In this document: in pieces, positions 1 to 7,895 of the stretch
Layout of the letters: each line of letters starts with the position of its first letter
How positions within the stretch are numbered: the first letter of the stretch is position 1
Source: Oligoflexia bacterium
GTDB taxonomy: Bacteria; Bdellovibrionota_C; UBA2361; JAFLCA01
Assembly (NCBI GenBank): GCA_019694465.1
Contig: JAIBBV010000039.1
Location: forward strand, 1-38,557
DNA length: 38,557 nucleotides
Reading direction: 5' to 3'
Notes under the pieces: generated by a model
Told to the model about the DNA's origin: nothing
The model's input: only the letters and a program-made list of their open reading frames with translations
Databases searched by the model: none
Program-made: the position numbers and the translations under genes

Positions 1-774
1 TAAGAGTGGGCGTAGGAGTTCAGTTAGGGCTGGAAGAATTCCGGACATGTTGGCGCTAAGAATGAAGCGCGCAAGTGCGATATTTTTCGTGAGTACCAGC
101 GTGCTTGGTAGAAAAAACCAGCCAGCCCTAACGCTAATAGCTCCAAACACCACTGTGGGTGTGATTGCGCTAAGGATCAGCAACACAGCGGTTAGCTTGT
201 CGCGTAGGACGAAAAGACAAAGAGCTGCTGGTAGAATAATGAAAAAACTTTCATATCTGGTCGCTGTAAGCAGCAGCGCAAGTATGCACAGCGAACAACT
301 TCTAGATCCAGAACCTAACTTTGCTTGGAATGCGAGCATGAATAAGCAGCAAAGTAGTGCATGCAACACGTGCTCCATTCCGCCCAGCGTCAGTAGTGGC
401 AGGGGTATGCATAATGCCACGGTCGCTAGAGCTAAGAAGCGTTTGCAGCTTGAAAGGGTCGACATCTGTCTGGAGAATAGCGCCAACAGGGCGCAGCTAA
501 AGAGCGCGTTCAATATAAGCGGCGTCCACACGAGCAGCTCTCGTGAGCCGGCGAACAGTGAAAGCAGCATGGTCCATAAAAGAGAGGAGGAGGCCGGAGC
601 AAACTCTCCTGCGGCTATACCCCATGTGCCGTGTTCGCGTAGCGTGCGCGCCATGCTGAGATGGATGTACGCATCGTCTAGCCCGTAGGTAATGCCACCT
701 GTAGCTTGAGTAATTAGCGCTACCAATGCGGCTAGTGCTATTAAGAAAAGAGATATTACAACTTTATTTTCCAA
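1..774 (-). CDS. GT-C-type membrane glycosyltransferase-like protein, 5' part, runs off left edge
   Basis: On the minus strand an open frame of 258 codons runs without a stop to base 1, so the C-terminus lies outside the window. The protein begins with a hydrophobic segment (VVISLFLIALAALVALI), then GLDDAYIHLSMARTLREHG and a PASSSLLW stretch, followed by many hydrophobic helices. An acidic pair in the first extracytoplasmic loop (DDAYI), then a small-residue/SSxLW motif, is typical of GT-C polyprenyl-phosphate-sugar glycosyltransferases. The family call is from pattern memory. An in-frame TAA lies just upstream of codon 1, so the start must be downstream of it; TTG at 772-774 is the first candidate, but no good Shine-Dalgarno site precedes it. 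A 213-codon ORF on the plus strand over the same bases is a shadow. Coding strand is fairly certain; exact donor and acceptor are unknown. Confidence 0.66.
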   Translation of the reverse strand, partial: MENKVVISLFLIALAALVALITQATGGITYGLDDAYIHLSMARTLREHGTWGIAAGEFAPASSSLLWTMLLSLFAGSRELLVWTPLILNALFSCALLALFSRQMSTLSSCKRFLALATVALCIPLPLLTLGGMEHVLHALLCCLFMLAFQAKLGSGSRSCSLCILALLLTATRYESFFIILPAALCLFVLRDKLTAVLLILSAITPTVVFGAISVRAGWFFLPSTLVLTKNIALARFILSANMSGILPALTELLRPLL

Positions 775-1124
775 ATCAGGAGGAAGGAAATCTTATAGGC
801 ATTCTAACTCCGCGACTACTGCCAGCCTTCTGGCCAAGTCAGAAGTACTTCAGTGGACTTTGCAAGTCTACTCTTCCACCGATTGTGGCTGCAATTCCCT
901 TATTTGCAATCGTCGTTATTCGATCTGACAGACGGTGCCAGATCTGTAAACGATGTATGTCGTGGTTTCGTAGGAGCTTCGGTTAGATCGTACACTGCGT
1001 GTTTCATCAAATACAGTTTTCTACACCTTATTCTTCCAAACAGGCACTTAACTTCAGCCATCTGCTGCAGGATTTGATTCTATAACTGAGCCATTCAATA
1101 CGCGCGCGGTTTACTCTTATGCGC
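775..1124. other. Intergenic stretch with no recognisable gene
   Basis: This gap lies between two minus-strand genes. Short plus-strand frames exist but give no recognisable protein and no ribosome binding site. I saw no strong hairpin or promoter; it presumably holds the promoter of the left-edge membrane protein. Confidence 0.4.
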
Positions 1125-1970
1125 TTATGAGTCTGTGCCCAGTGTTTCGTATCCTAGAATTCGCAGCTTGCCATCATTCATTTCATACTTGGCATGGATA
1201 GTGCCGCCATTATCAAAAGCTACAACTAAGTTGCCATTTTTATCCATGAAGCCCTTACCGCAGATTTTCCCGTCATGAGAGCGCGGATCGTCTGAATTCT
1301 TCTCGGAGCTGTCATTGTTCAACTCATCAGGCGCTGGCAACTCAACATCGACTTGGCCATCGCTGCCAAGGCTCATCTTCATGCCATTCTCAAAATTTGC
1401 TACGCCATCGACTATCTTACCTTCGATCGGCTTCTTACGCTCAGGTAAGCCCTCAGGGTTCATTTCCTTAAAGCGCCCGATGGCGAAATGATTCTCATCT
1501 AGCTTATATTTAAAGCTGTACATCTCACCAGTCTTGGGGTTCCAGGCTACTCCCGTATAGTTACCCAGCGCATAGCCCTGGAATTCGCCGAGATTGAACT
1601 TAATCGGACCGGCAGCAGAGAAGGCTTCATAAGATCCCTGCATTCCGCCGCGGCTGGCTAGTTTTCCACCTTCAAATGTTCCGTAAATGACTTTGCCAGG
1701 ACCAAAGCCTTCGCGTTCGGCAGGAATGGCGGGGACTGCACGACGCAGTGCTTCCGCGTACGCAGCCATGGCACGTCGGCGTCCAGGCTGAACGTTTGCA
1801 AGATCGTCTATAGTGGGCGCTTCGCGGCGGCCTAAATCAATACTTACTGCATCTTCTGCTTTTGGAGATTGCTCCGCGCGTGCAATTAGGCGCTGCACAA
1901 CGCCCATGCCTGTGCTTGGAAGGCCCTTTATGGCCGGTAATGAAGAGAGAGTATCTGTTATATTGCTCAT
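1125..1970 (-). CDS. Conserved-looking hypothetical protein, 281 aa
   Basis: I do not recognise this family. The ATG is preceded by AAGGAG at a good distance, which supports the start. There is no signal peptide or membrane segment. Residues 1-85 look helical and polar. Residues about 90-210 are rich in glycine and aromatic residues with short strand-like units (KVIYGTFEGG, GYALGNYTGVAWN, MYSFKYKL). An acidic, serine-rich linker (about 212-230) leads to a short C-terminal strand-rich module ending in YETLGTDS. The repetitive beta pattern is loosely reminiscent of MORN-like or beta-sheet repeats, but I cannot assign it. It is transcribed away from the rtcB/archease relic and probably as a single gene. 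A cytoplasmic location is inferred only from the lack of a signal. Confidence 0.6.
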   Translation of the reverse strand: MSNITDTLSSLPAIKGLPSTGMGVVQRLIARAEQSPKAEDAVSIDLGRREAPTIDDLANVQPGRRRAMAAYAEALRRAVPAIPAEREGFGPGKVIYGTFEGGKLASRGGMQGSYEAFSAAGPIKFNLGEFQGYALGNYTGVAWNPKTGEMYSFKYKLDENHFAIGRFKEMNPEGLPERKKPIEGKIVDGVANFENGMKMSLGSDGQVDVELPAPDELNNDSSEKNSDDPRSHDGKICGKGFMDKNGNLVVAFDNGGTIHAKYEMNDGKLRILGYETLGTDS

Positions 1971-2130
1971 GGGCGCAGCTCCTTAAGAGAATGGCTTTTC
2001 TCGTTTAAGCTCGCATCCGTGTCGGGGGAAACGCCACTCGCTCCGTGGGCGGCGCAGGATTATTTAAGTACAAGTCTCGTGCCAAATTTTGGTTGATTGA
2101 ATCTGTTTAGGCTTCAAGATCTTAGCTTTA

Positions 2131-2147
2131 GCTTGCCTTGGGCAAGC
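2131..2147. other. Small perfect stem-loop downstream of the RtcB relic
   Basis: GCTTGCC, TTG, GGCAAGC form a perfect 7 bp stem with a 3-base loop, about 47 bp past the relic's stop codon on the minus strand. There is no T-run, so it is not a clear terminator. It may be the remains of the old operon's terminator. Confidence 0.3.
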
Positions 2148-2193
2148 AGCCTGCTCGGCAAAGTCTGCCCGGTCAAATTTTCCGGCAAATCAT

Positions 2194-2361
2194 TTAGCCC
2201 TTAATAACAACCACGGGCTTAAACTTGGCCACTATTCTTGCGATATTCGTGTCGCTTAAAATTCCTACTACCTGATTTACATCCTTATACGCCGCAGGAG
2301 CTTCCTCGAGCAGTGCCTCCTGGTCCCGTCCGTGGGCCTCTAGCACCTGCGGAATCTTTGC
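2194..2361 (-). pseudogene. rtcB: RtcB (RNA ligase) C-terminal remnant
   Basis: Read on the minus strand, this 56-codon stretch ends in the hallmark C-terminus of RtcB 3'-phosphate RNA ligases: EEAPAAYKDVNQVV, then IARIVAKFKPVVVIKG and a stop. In intact RtcB (about 400-480 residues) the same segment reads roughly EAP.AYKD...VV......I...VA...P..V.KG. All catalytic parts (the manganese-binding Cys/His residues and the nucleotidylated His) are missing. It lies in the same frame as the archease fragment just upstream, separated from it by a single TAA. It is best read as the 3' end of a deleted rtcB gene. The identification rests on motif recall. Confidence 0.72.
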
Positions 2362-2502
2362 TTAGTTGCAGCAGTTGTAATGATCATGGCTGAACAGATA
2401 GTCTGTCATGCCGCGTGCGCATTCAACAAATAGGCCAGGCAGTGAGTTTGCTGAAACATGCAACCTAACATCGGCTGTGTGATCGAGAAGCTTGTAGTTC
2501 AC
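2362..2502 (-). pseudogene. Archease N-terminal remnant
   Basis: A GTG-started frame encodes VNYKLLDHTADVRLHVSA, then SLPGLFVECARGMTDYLF, the unmistakable N-terminus of archease, the small protein that activates RtcB RNA ligase. Archeases are usually about 135-150 residues; this one stops after 46 (…HYNCCN, TAA). The missing part includes the C-terminal acidic metal-binding residues, so it cannot be a working archease. The relic starts 22 bp after the aldo/keto reductase stop codon. The frame continues past the TAA straight into the RtcB C-terminus, suggesting one internal deletion removed the rest of archease and most of rtcB. Confidence 0.75.
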
Positions 2503-2524
2503 GCCAATGCCTGTGAACGCTACG

Positions 2525-3481
2525 TTAAGCGTTTGGCGCGTGCTGCTTCAGAATGGCCTCGATCTGCTTCATTAGAGTTTCATTCAGCTGGTCCTTAGCG
2601 TTAAGTGCTCCTAGGTTTTCTTTCAACTGCTGAGCGTTTGATGCTCCAAGAATTACTGTACTTACGTGCGGGTTCTTTAGGCACCATGCGATGGCTAGCT
2701 GTCCTGTGCTACAGCCAAGGTCTTTGGCAATAGGCTCAAGACCCTTCACTACATCGATGCCGTGGGGCAGGAAGCGATCTTTTAGCCACTCCTGTTGTGC
2801 CAAGCGCGAGCCATCAGGAATACCTTTGTTGTATTTTCCTGTTAGCACACCTGAGGCCAGCGGGCTCCAAATTGTAGTGCCTAGACCATATTTCTTGTAC
2901 AAAGGAGCATACTCCACCTCGACGCGTGATCTCACTAGCATGCTGTACTGTGGCTGCTCCATAGTTGGCGGAACACAGTTTAGCTTTGCTGCTAAGGAGT
3001 AAGCTTCTTCAATTGCCTCGGCTGGCCATTCAGAGGTACCCCAATAAAACGTGTATCCCGAGCGTACCAGGTAATCCATCGCTCGTACGGTTTCTTCAAT
3101 CGGTGTATTCGGATCAGGGCGATGACAAAAAAGCAGGTCCAAGTATTCTATTTGTAGGCGCTTGAGCGAGTTCTTTGTGCCCTCGACCAAATGCTTCCAA
3201 GATAGGCCTGTATCATTGGGGCCTTCGCCGCCCCAAAATATCTTTGAAGAAATGACCAAACTTTCACGTCTAAATTCCTTAAGTGCCTGGCCCATTATGG
3301 TTTCTGAGCGCCCGTTGGCATAAACCTCGGCGTTGTCGAAGAAGTTAATTCCGCTCTCGACTGCCAGATGCATGATTGACGCAGCTGATTTGGGGTCATA
3401 GTCGCTGCCGAATGTCAGCCAAGAGCCAAAGGATAGTTCACTCACCTTGAGGCCCGCACGGCCTAGTCTATTATAAAGCAT
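2525..3481 (-). CDS. Aldo/keto reductase (Kv-beta / YghZ-like)
   Basis: This is an NADP(H)-dependent oxidoreductase of the aldo/keto reductase superfamily, cytoplasmic, probably reducing aldehydes or ketones. With the ATG at 3481 it has 318 residues and opens with YNRLGRAGLKVSELSFG, as expected for the potassium-channel-beta-subunit-like subgroup. The catalytic tetrad is visible: Asp49 and Tyr54 (FFDNAEVY), Lys80 (SSKIFWGG) and His120 (FCHRPDP). YWGTSEW and the C-terminal ILGASNAQQLKENLGAL contribute cofactor binding. A longer frame opens at a TTG at 3526, but it adds 15 residues with no family counterpart and no ribosome binding site. The ATG has a GGGGA stretch just upstream. Substrate unknown. 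Confidence 0.87.
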   Translation of the reverse strand: MLYNRLGRAGLKVSELSFGSWLTFGSDYDPKSAASIMHLAVESGINFFDNAEVYANGRSETIMGQALKEFRRESLVISSKIFWGGEGPNDTGLSWKHLVEGTKNSLKRLQIEYLDLLFCHRPDPNTPIEETVRAMDYLVRSGYTFYWGTSEWPAEAIEEAYSLAAKLNCVPPTMEQPQYSMLVRSRVEVEYAPLYKKYGLGTTIWSPLASGVLTGKYNKGIPDGSRLAQQEWLKDRFLPHGIDVVKGLEPIAKDLGCSTGQLAIAWCLKNPHVSTVILGASNAQQLKENLGALNAKDQLNETLMKQIEAILKQHAPNA

Positions 3482-3669
3482 ATGGTCCCCGTTCGCAGAA
3501 AAAGTCAGTTCGGATAATGTGCTCAATTAACATGATAGAGAACTTCACAAAAATGAAGTGAGCTGTTACTACGATCAAGTGTCAAATCAAGCTAAGAGAG
3601 TTTACTATAGCTCTCGCCAAAAGAAACGTATGAATTTGGCCGATGTTGTAGAGTGCCTTATTTTTGAGG

Positions 3670-3718
3670 GAGCTAAGCTCACAGTGGTTCAAGTAAAAAT
3701 GCATTAGGCGATTATCGC
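3670..3718. promoter_or_regulatory. Two short palindromes upstream of the ECHDC3-like gene
   Basis: GAGCTAAGCTC (3670-3680) and GCGATTATCGC (3708-3718) are both perfect 5-1-5 palindromes. The second ends 14 bases before the start codon and abuts the Shine-Dalgarno GGAGA. They could be operator half-sites or mRNA hairpins, but chance is not excluded. Confidence 0.25.
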
Positions 3719-3732
3719 TTGGAGATAATGAT

Positions 3733-4503
3733 ATGGTTCGGGAATTTGTAAAGATCGAGCAGCAAGGTGATATTGCGCGCCTGATACTTGCTCGGGCGCA
3801 GAGGCGAAATGCATTGAGCTACGCCATGTTACTGGAACTGCAATCCGCATTACAGGAGCTAGCGACTGCTCGCGCTAGAGTGCTCGTGCTAGCAGCGGAT
3901 GGCCCGGTATTCTGCTCAGGACACGACTTTGCAGATTTAGCCGGCAAGCAGCGTGCAGAGATTGCCGAGCTAGTGCAGCTATGCACGCATGTAATGCAGC
4001 TCGTGCGTGCGTTGCCTATGCCGTCGATTGCGGCTGTGCAGGGCGGCGCGCTTGGTGCAGGTTGTCAATTAGCTTTGACCTGTGACTTGATTGTTGCGGC
4101 TGATGATTCCTATTTTCAAACTCCCGGTGGTAAAGGCGGCTGGTTTTGCACAACCCCAGGTGTGGCTGTGGCGCGTAGCCTTGGGGCATGCAGGGCGTTA
4201 GAGATGTTATTACTTGGGGAACCAGTCGTTGCACGTCAAGCGCTGGAGTGGGGAATGATAAATAGAATTTGTCCTCGTGAAAAGTTAACCGAGGTGGTGG
4301 CAGAACTGGCTGCAGCAGCAGCAAAGGGCAGTCGAGCTGCAAAAGCCTTCGGAAAGAGCGCCTTTTACAAACAGTGCGAACTTGTGGAGCACGAAGCCTA
4401 TAGCTATGCTACAGAGGCGATGATTGAAAGTGCGATGTTCGCAGATGCCCAAGAAAACTTTCGAGCCTTCGTAGAGAAGCGCCAACCAAAGTTTGGAGAA
4501 TAA
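3733..4503 (+). CDS. Enoyl-CoA hydratase/isomerase-family protein, ECHDC3-like
   Basis: This is a crotonase-fold protein of 256 residues, full length for the family. It shows the oxyanion-hole segments FCSGHDF (60-66) and AVQGGALGAGCQLALTCDLIVA (split at the hole), and the TPGVAVARSLG segment typical of the ECHDC3 subgroup. At the positions of the two catalytic glutamates of classical enoyl-CoA hydratase it has Gln112 (GCQLALTCD) and Gly132 (QTPGG), so ordinary hydratase chemistry is unlikely; ECHDC3-type proteins share this loss. The start has GGAGA seven bases upstream. A hotdog thioesterase follows 5 bp downstream and msrA after that, probably one operon, suggesting work on an acyl-CoA. 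Activity cannot be told from sequence. Confidence 0.85.
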   Translation: MVREFVKIEQQGDIARLILARAQRRNALSYAMLLELQSALQELATARARVLVLAADGPVFCSGHDFADLAGKQRAEIAELVQLCTHVMQLVRALPMPSIAAVQGGALGAGCQLALTCDLIVAADDSYFQTPGGKGGWFCTTPGVAVARSLGACRALEMLLLGEPVVARQALEWGMINRICPREKLTEVVAELAAAAAKGSRAAKAFGKSAFYKQCELVEHEAYSYATEAMIESAMFADAQENFRAFVEKRQPKFGE

Positions 4504-4508
4504 CTGAG

Positions 4509-4976
4509 ATGACCCAAGAAAATGCCTTTCAAGATCAAGGTTCAGTGCAACATTGCTATGGCTGCGGCCCAGACAATCCACAGGGCTTCCAAATAAAGAG
4601 TTATTGGCAGGGTGACGAGGCAGTCGCGGAATATCGTGTTCGTCCGCACCACTGTGCTGGGAGTCTTGATATCGTGAATGGAGGCGTGATTAGTACACTT
4701 ATTGACTGCCACAGTGTTAATCTTGCCATTGCTGCGGCTTACCGTGGGGAGCGGCGTGCAATTGGTTCCGAGCCAAAAGTTTTTTGTGTAACGGCATCAC
4801 TTAAAGTTACTTTTTTAGCTCCCACTCCCTTAAAGGAAACTCTGCAGTTGCGTGCGCGAGTTTCAAAGCAGGAGGGCAAGAAGTATTGGATTGAGTGTGA
4901 GTTGAGTGCAGCCGGTAAGGTGTGCGCAAAAGGGGAGGTGCTGGCTGTGCGGGTGCCTCAAGAGATTCGTTTATAG
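4509..4976 (+). CDS. PaaI-type hotdog thioesterase
   Basis: This is a 155-residue single hotdog-fold protein. It opens with CYGCGPDNPQGFQI, seen in many thioesterase-superfamily members, and carries the HGG-like catalytic segment VNGGVISTLIDCHSVNLA on the long helix, then SLKVTFLAPTP and the closing strands. Members hydrolyse acyl-CoA thioesters in the cytoplasm. It begins 5 bp after the crotonase-like gene and is followed within 10 bp by msrA, so the three are probably co-transcribed. Pairing with an acyl-CoA-binding crotonase supports an acyl-CoA substrate, but the acyl chain is unknown. Confidence 0.84.
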   Translation: MTQENAFQDQGSVQHCYGCGPDNPQGFQIKSYWQGDEAVAEYRVRPHHCAGSLDIVNGGVISTLIDCHSVNLAIAAAYRGERRAIGSEPKVFCVTASLKVTFLAPTPLKETLQLRARVSKQEGKKYWIECELSAAGKVCAKGEVLAVRVPQEIRL

Positions 4977-4984
4977 AGCATAGT

Positions 4985-5605
4985 ATGCGCAAGCTCCTAA
5001 TCCTTATTGTTTGCTTAGCCTTTATTTTTGGACCCGATAGGCTTAATGCTGAGGCGAAGACCACTATGACAACTCAAGAAGCTATTACTTTGGGTGGAGG
5101 CTGTTTCTGGTGCATTGAGGCTGTGTTTCAGGCTTTTAAGGGCGTTACTGGAGTAGTTTCAGGATACGCTGGAGGTAGTGTGGACAAGCCCAGTTACGAT
5201 CAGGTTAGTACCGGACGCACAGGACATGCTGAAGTGGTGCAGGTTACATTCGATCCCAAAGTAATTTCATTAGAGAAAATATTAACTATCTTTTTTCATG
5301 CCCATGATCCGACGACTTTGAATCGGCAAGGAAATGATAGCGGGCCACAGTATCGCTCGGTAGTCTTTTATGCGTCGGAGCAGCAGCATAGCGTGGCTGA
5401 GGCAATCAAGGCCGAGATCGCTAAAACTGGAGTATGGGGTTCGGCGCCCATAGTGACGGAAATTCAACCCCTGAAGACGTTTTTTCGCGCTGAGGACTAT
5501 CACCAGAATTATTTTGAGCAAAACTCAAACCAGCCTTATTGCAGTTTTGTAATCGCGCCAAAGTTGAAGAAGATCCGCGCAGAATTCCGTGAGCTTCTAC
5601 GTTAG
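4985..5605 (+). CDS. msrA: Peptide methionine-S-sulfoxide reductase MsrA, exported
   Basis: MsrA reduces the S form of methionine sulfoxide in proteins. The catalytic motif GGGCFWC is present (Cys40), followed by GYAGGSVDKPSYDQVSTGRTGHAE and the HAHDPTTLNRQGNDSGPQYRS core, all diagnostic. The ATG at 4985 gives a 206-residue protein starting with a clean Sec signal peptide (MRKLLILIVCLAFIFGP, cut near LNA-EA), so the enzyme probably repairs periplasmic or secreted proteins. A longer frame from 4922 would overlap the thioesterase gene and bury the signal peptide. No MsrB domain is fused or adjacent. The C-terminus (QPYCSFVIAPKLKK) has one cysteine that could resolve the disulfide. Confidence 0.93.
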   Translation: MRKLLILIVCLAFIFGPDRLNAEAKTTMTTQEAITLGGGCFWCIEAVFQAFKGVTGVVSGYAGGSVDKPSYDQVSTGRTGHAEVVQVTFDPKVISLEKILTIFFHAHDPTTLNRQGNDSGPQYRSVVFYASEQQHSVAEAIKAEIAKTGVWGSAPIVTEIQPLKTFFRAEDYHQNYFEQNSNQPYCSFVIAPKLKKIRAEFRELLR

Positions 5606-5620
5606 GTGTTTCCAAATGTC

Positions 5621-5639
5621 CCCAGAGCATAATTCTGGG
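5621..5639. terminator. Short stem-loop between convergent msrA and nitrilase
   Basis: CCCAGA, a 7-base loop and TCTGGG lie in the 41 bp gap between two converging genes. It could end transcription from both sides, but neither side has a real T-run. Confidence 0.35.
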
Positions 5640-5646
5640 ATGTCGG

Positions 5647-6417
5647 CTAATTGTCTATGCCAGCCACGCGATCTTGTAGGAGCGGGAACTTTTGGCGGTA
5701 ATCAAGCACGGTAGCCGGAGTTATATCTACCACAAGAAGCCCATCCCTGGACTCTGCGTAGGCTACTCGGTCGCCAGTGGGGGAAAAACAGGCTGACTGT
5801 CCATTATATTGTAAGTTTCCACCTGCGCCGATTCGATTTAGCCCCAATACGTAGGCTTGATTTTCTATCGCGCGTGCTTGCAGTAGGCAACTCCAGTGGT
5901 GGATTCTGGTGCTTGGCCAATTCGCTACCACTAAATAGCAGTCGCTGTGTTGGGCAGTCCTGGAAAATGGGACAGGAAAACGCAAGTCATAGCAAATAAA
6001 AAAAGTGCAGCGTGCTCCGGAAATTGTGAGGGTCAATACTTGCTGGCCGGCTTGAAATGTCTCCTTTTCCCCACCAAAGCCGAACAAGTGCATCTTTTGA
6101 TATTTAGCGAGGCATTCTCCGTGCTGGAATATAGAGAGTTGATTGAAGGCTCTGCCAAGCGGAGCTGCGGCGACATGACTGCCAGCAACTGCGAAGCTGT
6201 ACTGAGCGGATAAGTCCTGCAGAAATTTCTCGCTGGCCACTCCAGCTTCGGCGGCAGGCTGTCCAGTTAGTAAGGAAAATCCGGTTGAAAATGTTTCAGG
6301 CAGCAGAAATAAGTCAGGACGCTCTAAGCTGGCCTGAGCAGCGAGATCAGCGATGCGATCGAAATTGGCACTAGGGTCATTCCAGGCGATGTCGAATTGG
6401 GCCGCTGCAATTCTCAT
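5647..6417 (-). CDS. Carbon-nitrogen hydrolase, omega-amidase (YafV/Nit2)-like
   Basis: This is a 256-residue nitrilase-superfamily enzyme of normal single-domain length. The catalytic triad is visible: Glu41 (LLPETFSTGF), Lys108 (KYQKMHLFGF) and Cys142 (FFICYDLRFP). PETFSTGF and CYDLRFPVPFSR match the YafV/Nit2 branch, which hydrolyses alpha-ketoglutaramate and alpha-ketosuccinamate (omega-amidase, methionine-salvage or transaminase repair). Cytoplasmic. It stands alone, convergent with msrA and divergent from dapL. The neighbouring dapL aminotransferase does not by itself indicate a shared pathway. Superfamily certain; subfamily probable. Confidence 0.86.
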   Translation of the reverse strand: MRIAAAQFDIAWNDPSANFDRIADLAAQASLERPDLFLLPETFSTGFSLLTGQPAAEAGVASEKFLQDLSAQYSFAVAGSHVAAAPLGRAFNQLSIFQHGECLAKYQKMHLFGFGGEKETFQAGQQVLTLTISGARCTFFICYDLRFPVPFSRTAQHSDCYLVVANWPSTRIHHWSCLLQARAIENQAYVLGLNRIGAGGNLQYNGQSACFSPTGDRVAYAESRDGLLVVDITPATVLDYRQKFPLLQDRVAGIDN

Positions 6418-6591
6418 AATGATAGAAGCTTATCAAAAATACACACGAGTAAGTAATAATTGGAATCTACCCCAGCAAGCAATTTGTGGTCCACAGTGGG
6501 CGTAGGGCGTGAAAACGCGTACTCCATTTTTGTGACTTGTCCTTAATTGCAAGTGGTTTCAGCATTTTTTGGCGCAAAATTCTGCCTACTT

Positions 6592-6621
6592 TTGCTGGAT
6601 TTTTAGGGCAGTGTTTATAAT
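6592..6621 (+). promoter_or_regulatory. Candidate sigma-70 promoter for dapL-dapF
   Basis: TTGCTG (6592-6597) and a perfect TATAAT (6616-6621) are separated by 18 bp. They sit 57 bp upstream of the dapL ATG, in the divergent gap with the nitrilase gene. Found by eye. Confidence 0.45.
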
Positions 6622-6677
6622 GCTGTTGGTTTCGTAATTCAGACACAGTAGTCTATATTGCTTAGGTGGGGGTTGGT

Positions 6678-7895
6678 ATGGACATCCAAAAGTTTTTTGC
6701 GCAGCGCATTGGTGGCACTGAGTTCGGCAAGGTGCAACAGACCTTTAAGTTCACCTTGATTGAAAATGCCAAACGCGCCTTTATGGCCGAGCATCCGGAT
6801 CTTCCAGTTATCGATATGGGGGTGGGTGAGCCAGAAGAATTAGCGCCGGAGCGGATCCGGCAAGTCCTGGCAGAGCAGTCAGCTATCAAAGCAAATCGCA
6901 TTTATCCCTGTAATGGAACTCAACCATTTCGTGATGCGGCCGCGCGTTATTTAAAACGTCTGATCGGCGAAGACTTCAATCCTAGTACAGAAATCATGCA
7001 CTGTATCGGAGCAAAGGCCGCCTTAGCACAAATTCCATTGGCTTTTGTTAATCCGGGTGACGTGGTGTTGGCTACCGCACCTGGTTATCCAACTTTGCCC
7101 AAGGTTGCGCGATGGTTGGGGGCGGAGGTGATTGACTTGCCACTGCTGGCCGAAAATTCATACTTACCTTCGCTAAGTGAGCTTGATGCTCTTATCCAAT
7201 CAAAGAAGCCAAAGCTCCTGCTCTTGAACTATCCAAACAATCCCACTGGGGCACTGGCTACACCTCTGTTTTACAAGCAGGTTGTAGAATGGGCGCAGCA
7301 GTACCAATTCTTGATAGTGCAGGATGCGGCTTATTCTGACCTAGTACTCGATGGTAAATATTGCTCGCCGTTGCAGATCCCAGGTGGAAGAGATGTTTGC
7401 TTGGAAATCTATTCGCTCTCCAAGGGCTACAACATGCAGGGCTACAGACTAGGCTTTGTAGTTGGCTCTGCCGCCTTGGTTAAGGCCTTTGGCCTCGTAA
7501 AGGATAACACAGATAACGGCCAATTCATCCCGATACAATTGGCGGGAGTAAGCGCGTTAGACGAGTGCGCGGGGTATCTAGATTATAATCGTAGTAAGTA
7601 TGCTCGCCGAATGCAGCGAGTTGTAGAAATACTAGCTAAGGCAGGCATAGTGAGTCGCACCTCGGCAGGTACATTTTTCTTGTACATACCAGTACCGAGT
7701 AATTTTGGTGGTAGGAATTTTCCCAACGCTCAAGCCTTTAGCGATTTTCTAATGGCGCAGTTTGGTCTTGTCAGCGTGCCTTGGGACGAAGCAGGGCCAC
7801 ACGTTAGACTCTCGATGACATTCGAAGTTGGAACAACGGAATTTCCGACCGAGGAATCGGTCTTCAGGACACTCGCGCAGAGAATGCAAGTATGA
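6678..7895 (+). CDS. dapL: LL-diaminopimelate aminotransferase
   Basis: This is a fold-type I PLP aminotransferase, 405 residues, that converts tetrahydrodipicolinate to LL-diaminopimelate in one step. It shows IDMGVGEPEELAPERI, IYPCNGTQPFRDAAARYL, the cofactor-contact LLNYPNNPTGA, QDAAYSDL, and the PLP-lysine motif SLSKGYNMQGYRLGF. The wording of these motifs fits the DapL group of aspartate-aminotransferase-like enzymes. dapF overlaps its stop by 4 bases (ATGA), which strongly supports the pathway call. An in-frame GTG lies 12 bases upstream, but the GGTGGGGG stretch works as ribosome binding site for the ATG at 6678. Presence of DapL implies the succinylase route may be absent. Confidence 0.87.
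   Translation: MDIQKFFAQRIGGTEFGKVQQTFKFTLIENAKRAFMAEHPDLPVIDMGVGEPEELAPERIRQVLAEQSAIKANRIYPCNGTQPFRDAAARYLKRLIGEDFNPSTEIMHCIGAKAALAQIPLAFVNPGDVVLATAPGYPTLPKVARWLGAEVIDLPLLAENSYLPSLSELDALIQSKKPKLLLLNYPNNPTGALATPLFYKQVVEWAQQYQFLIVQDAAYSDLVLDGKYCSPLQIPGGRDVCLEIYSLSKGYNMQGYRLGFVVGSAALVKAFGLVKDNTDNGQFIPIQLAGVSALDECAGYLDYNRSKYARRMQRVVEILAKAGIVSRTSAGTFFLYIPVPSNFGGRNFPNAQAFSDFLMAQFGLVSVPWDEAGPHVRLSMTFEVGTTEFPTEESVFRTLAQRMQV

Noticed and set aside
47..688. Plus-strand ORF of 213 codons at the left edge
   Set aside because: The opposite strand encodes a coherent multi-helix membrane protein with a GT-C-like motif across the same bases; the plus frame gives an Arg/Ser-rich product with no family features.
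4922..4984. Upstream start for MsrA extending into the thioesterase gene
   Set aside because: It would put 21 polar residues before a clean signal peptide and overlap the preceding gene by 55 bp.
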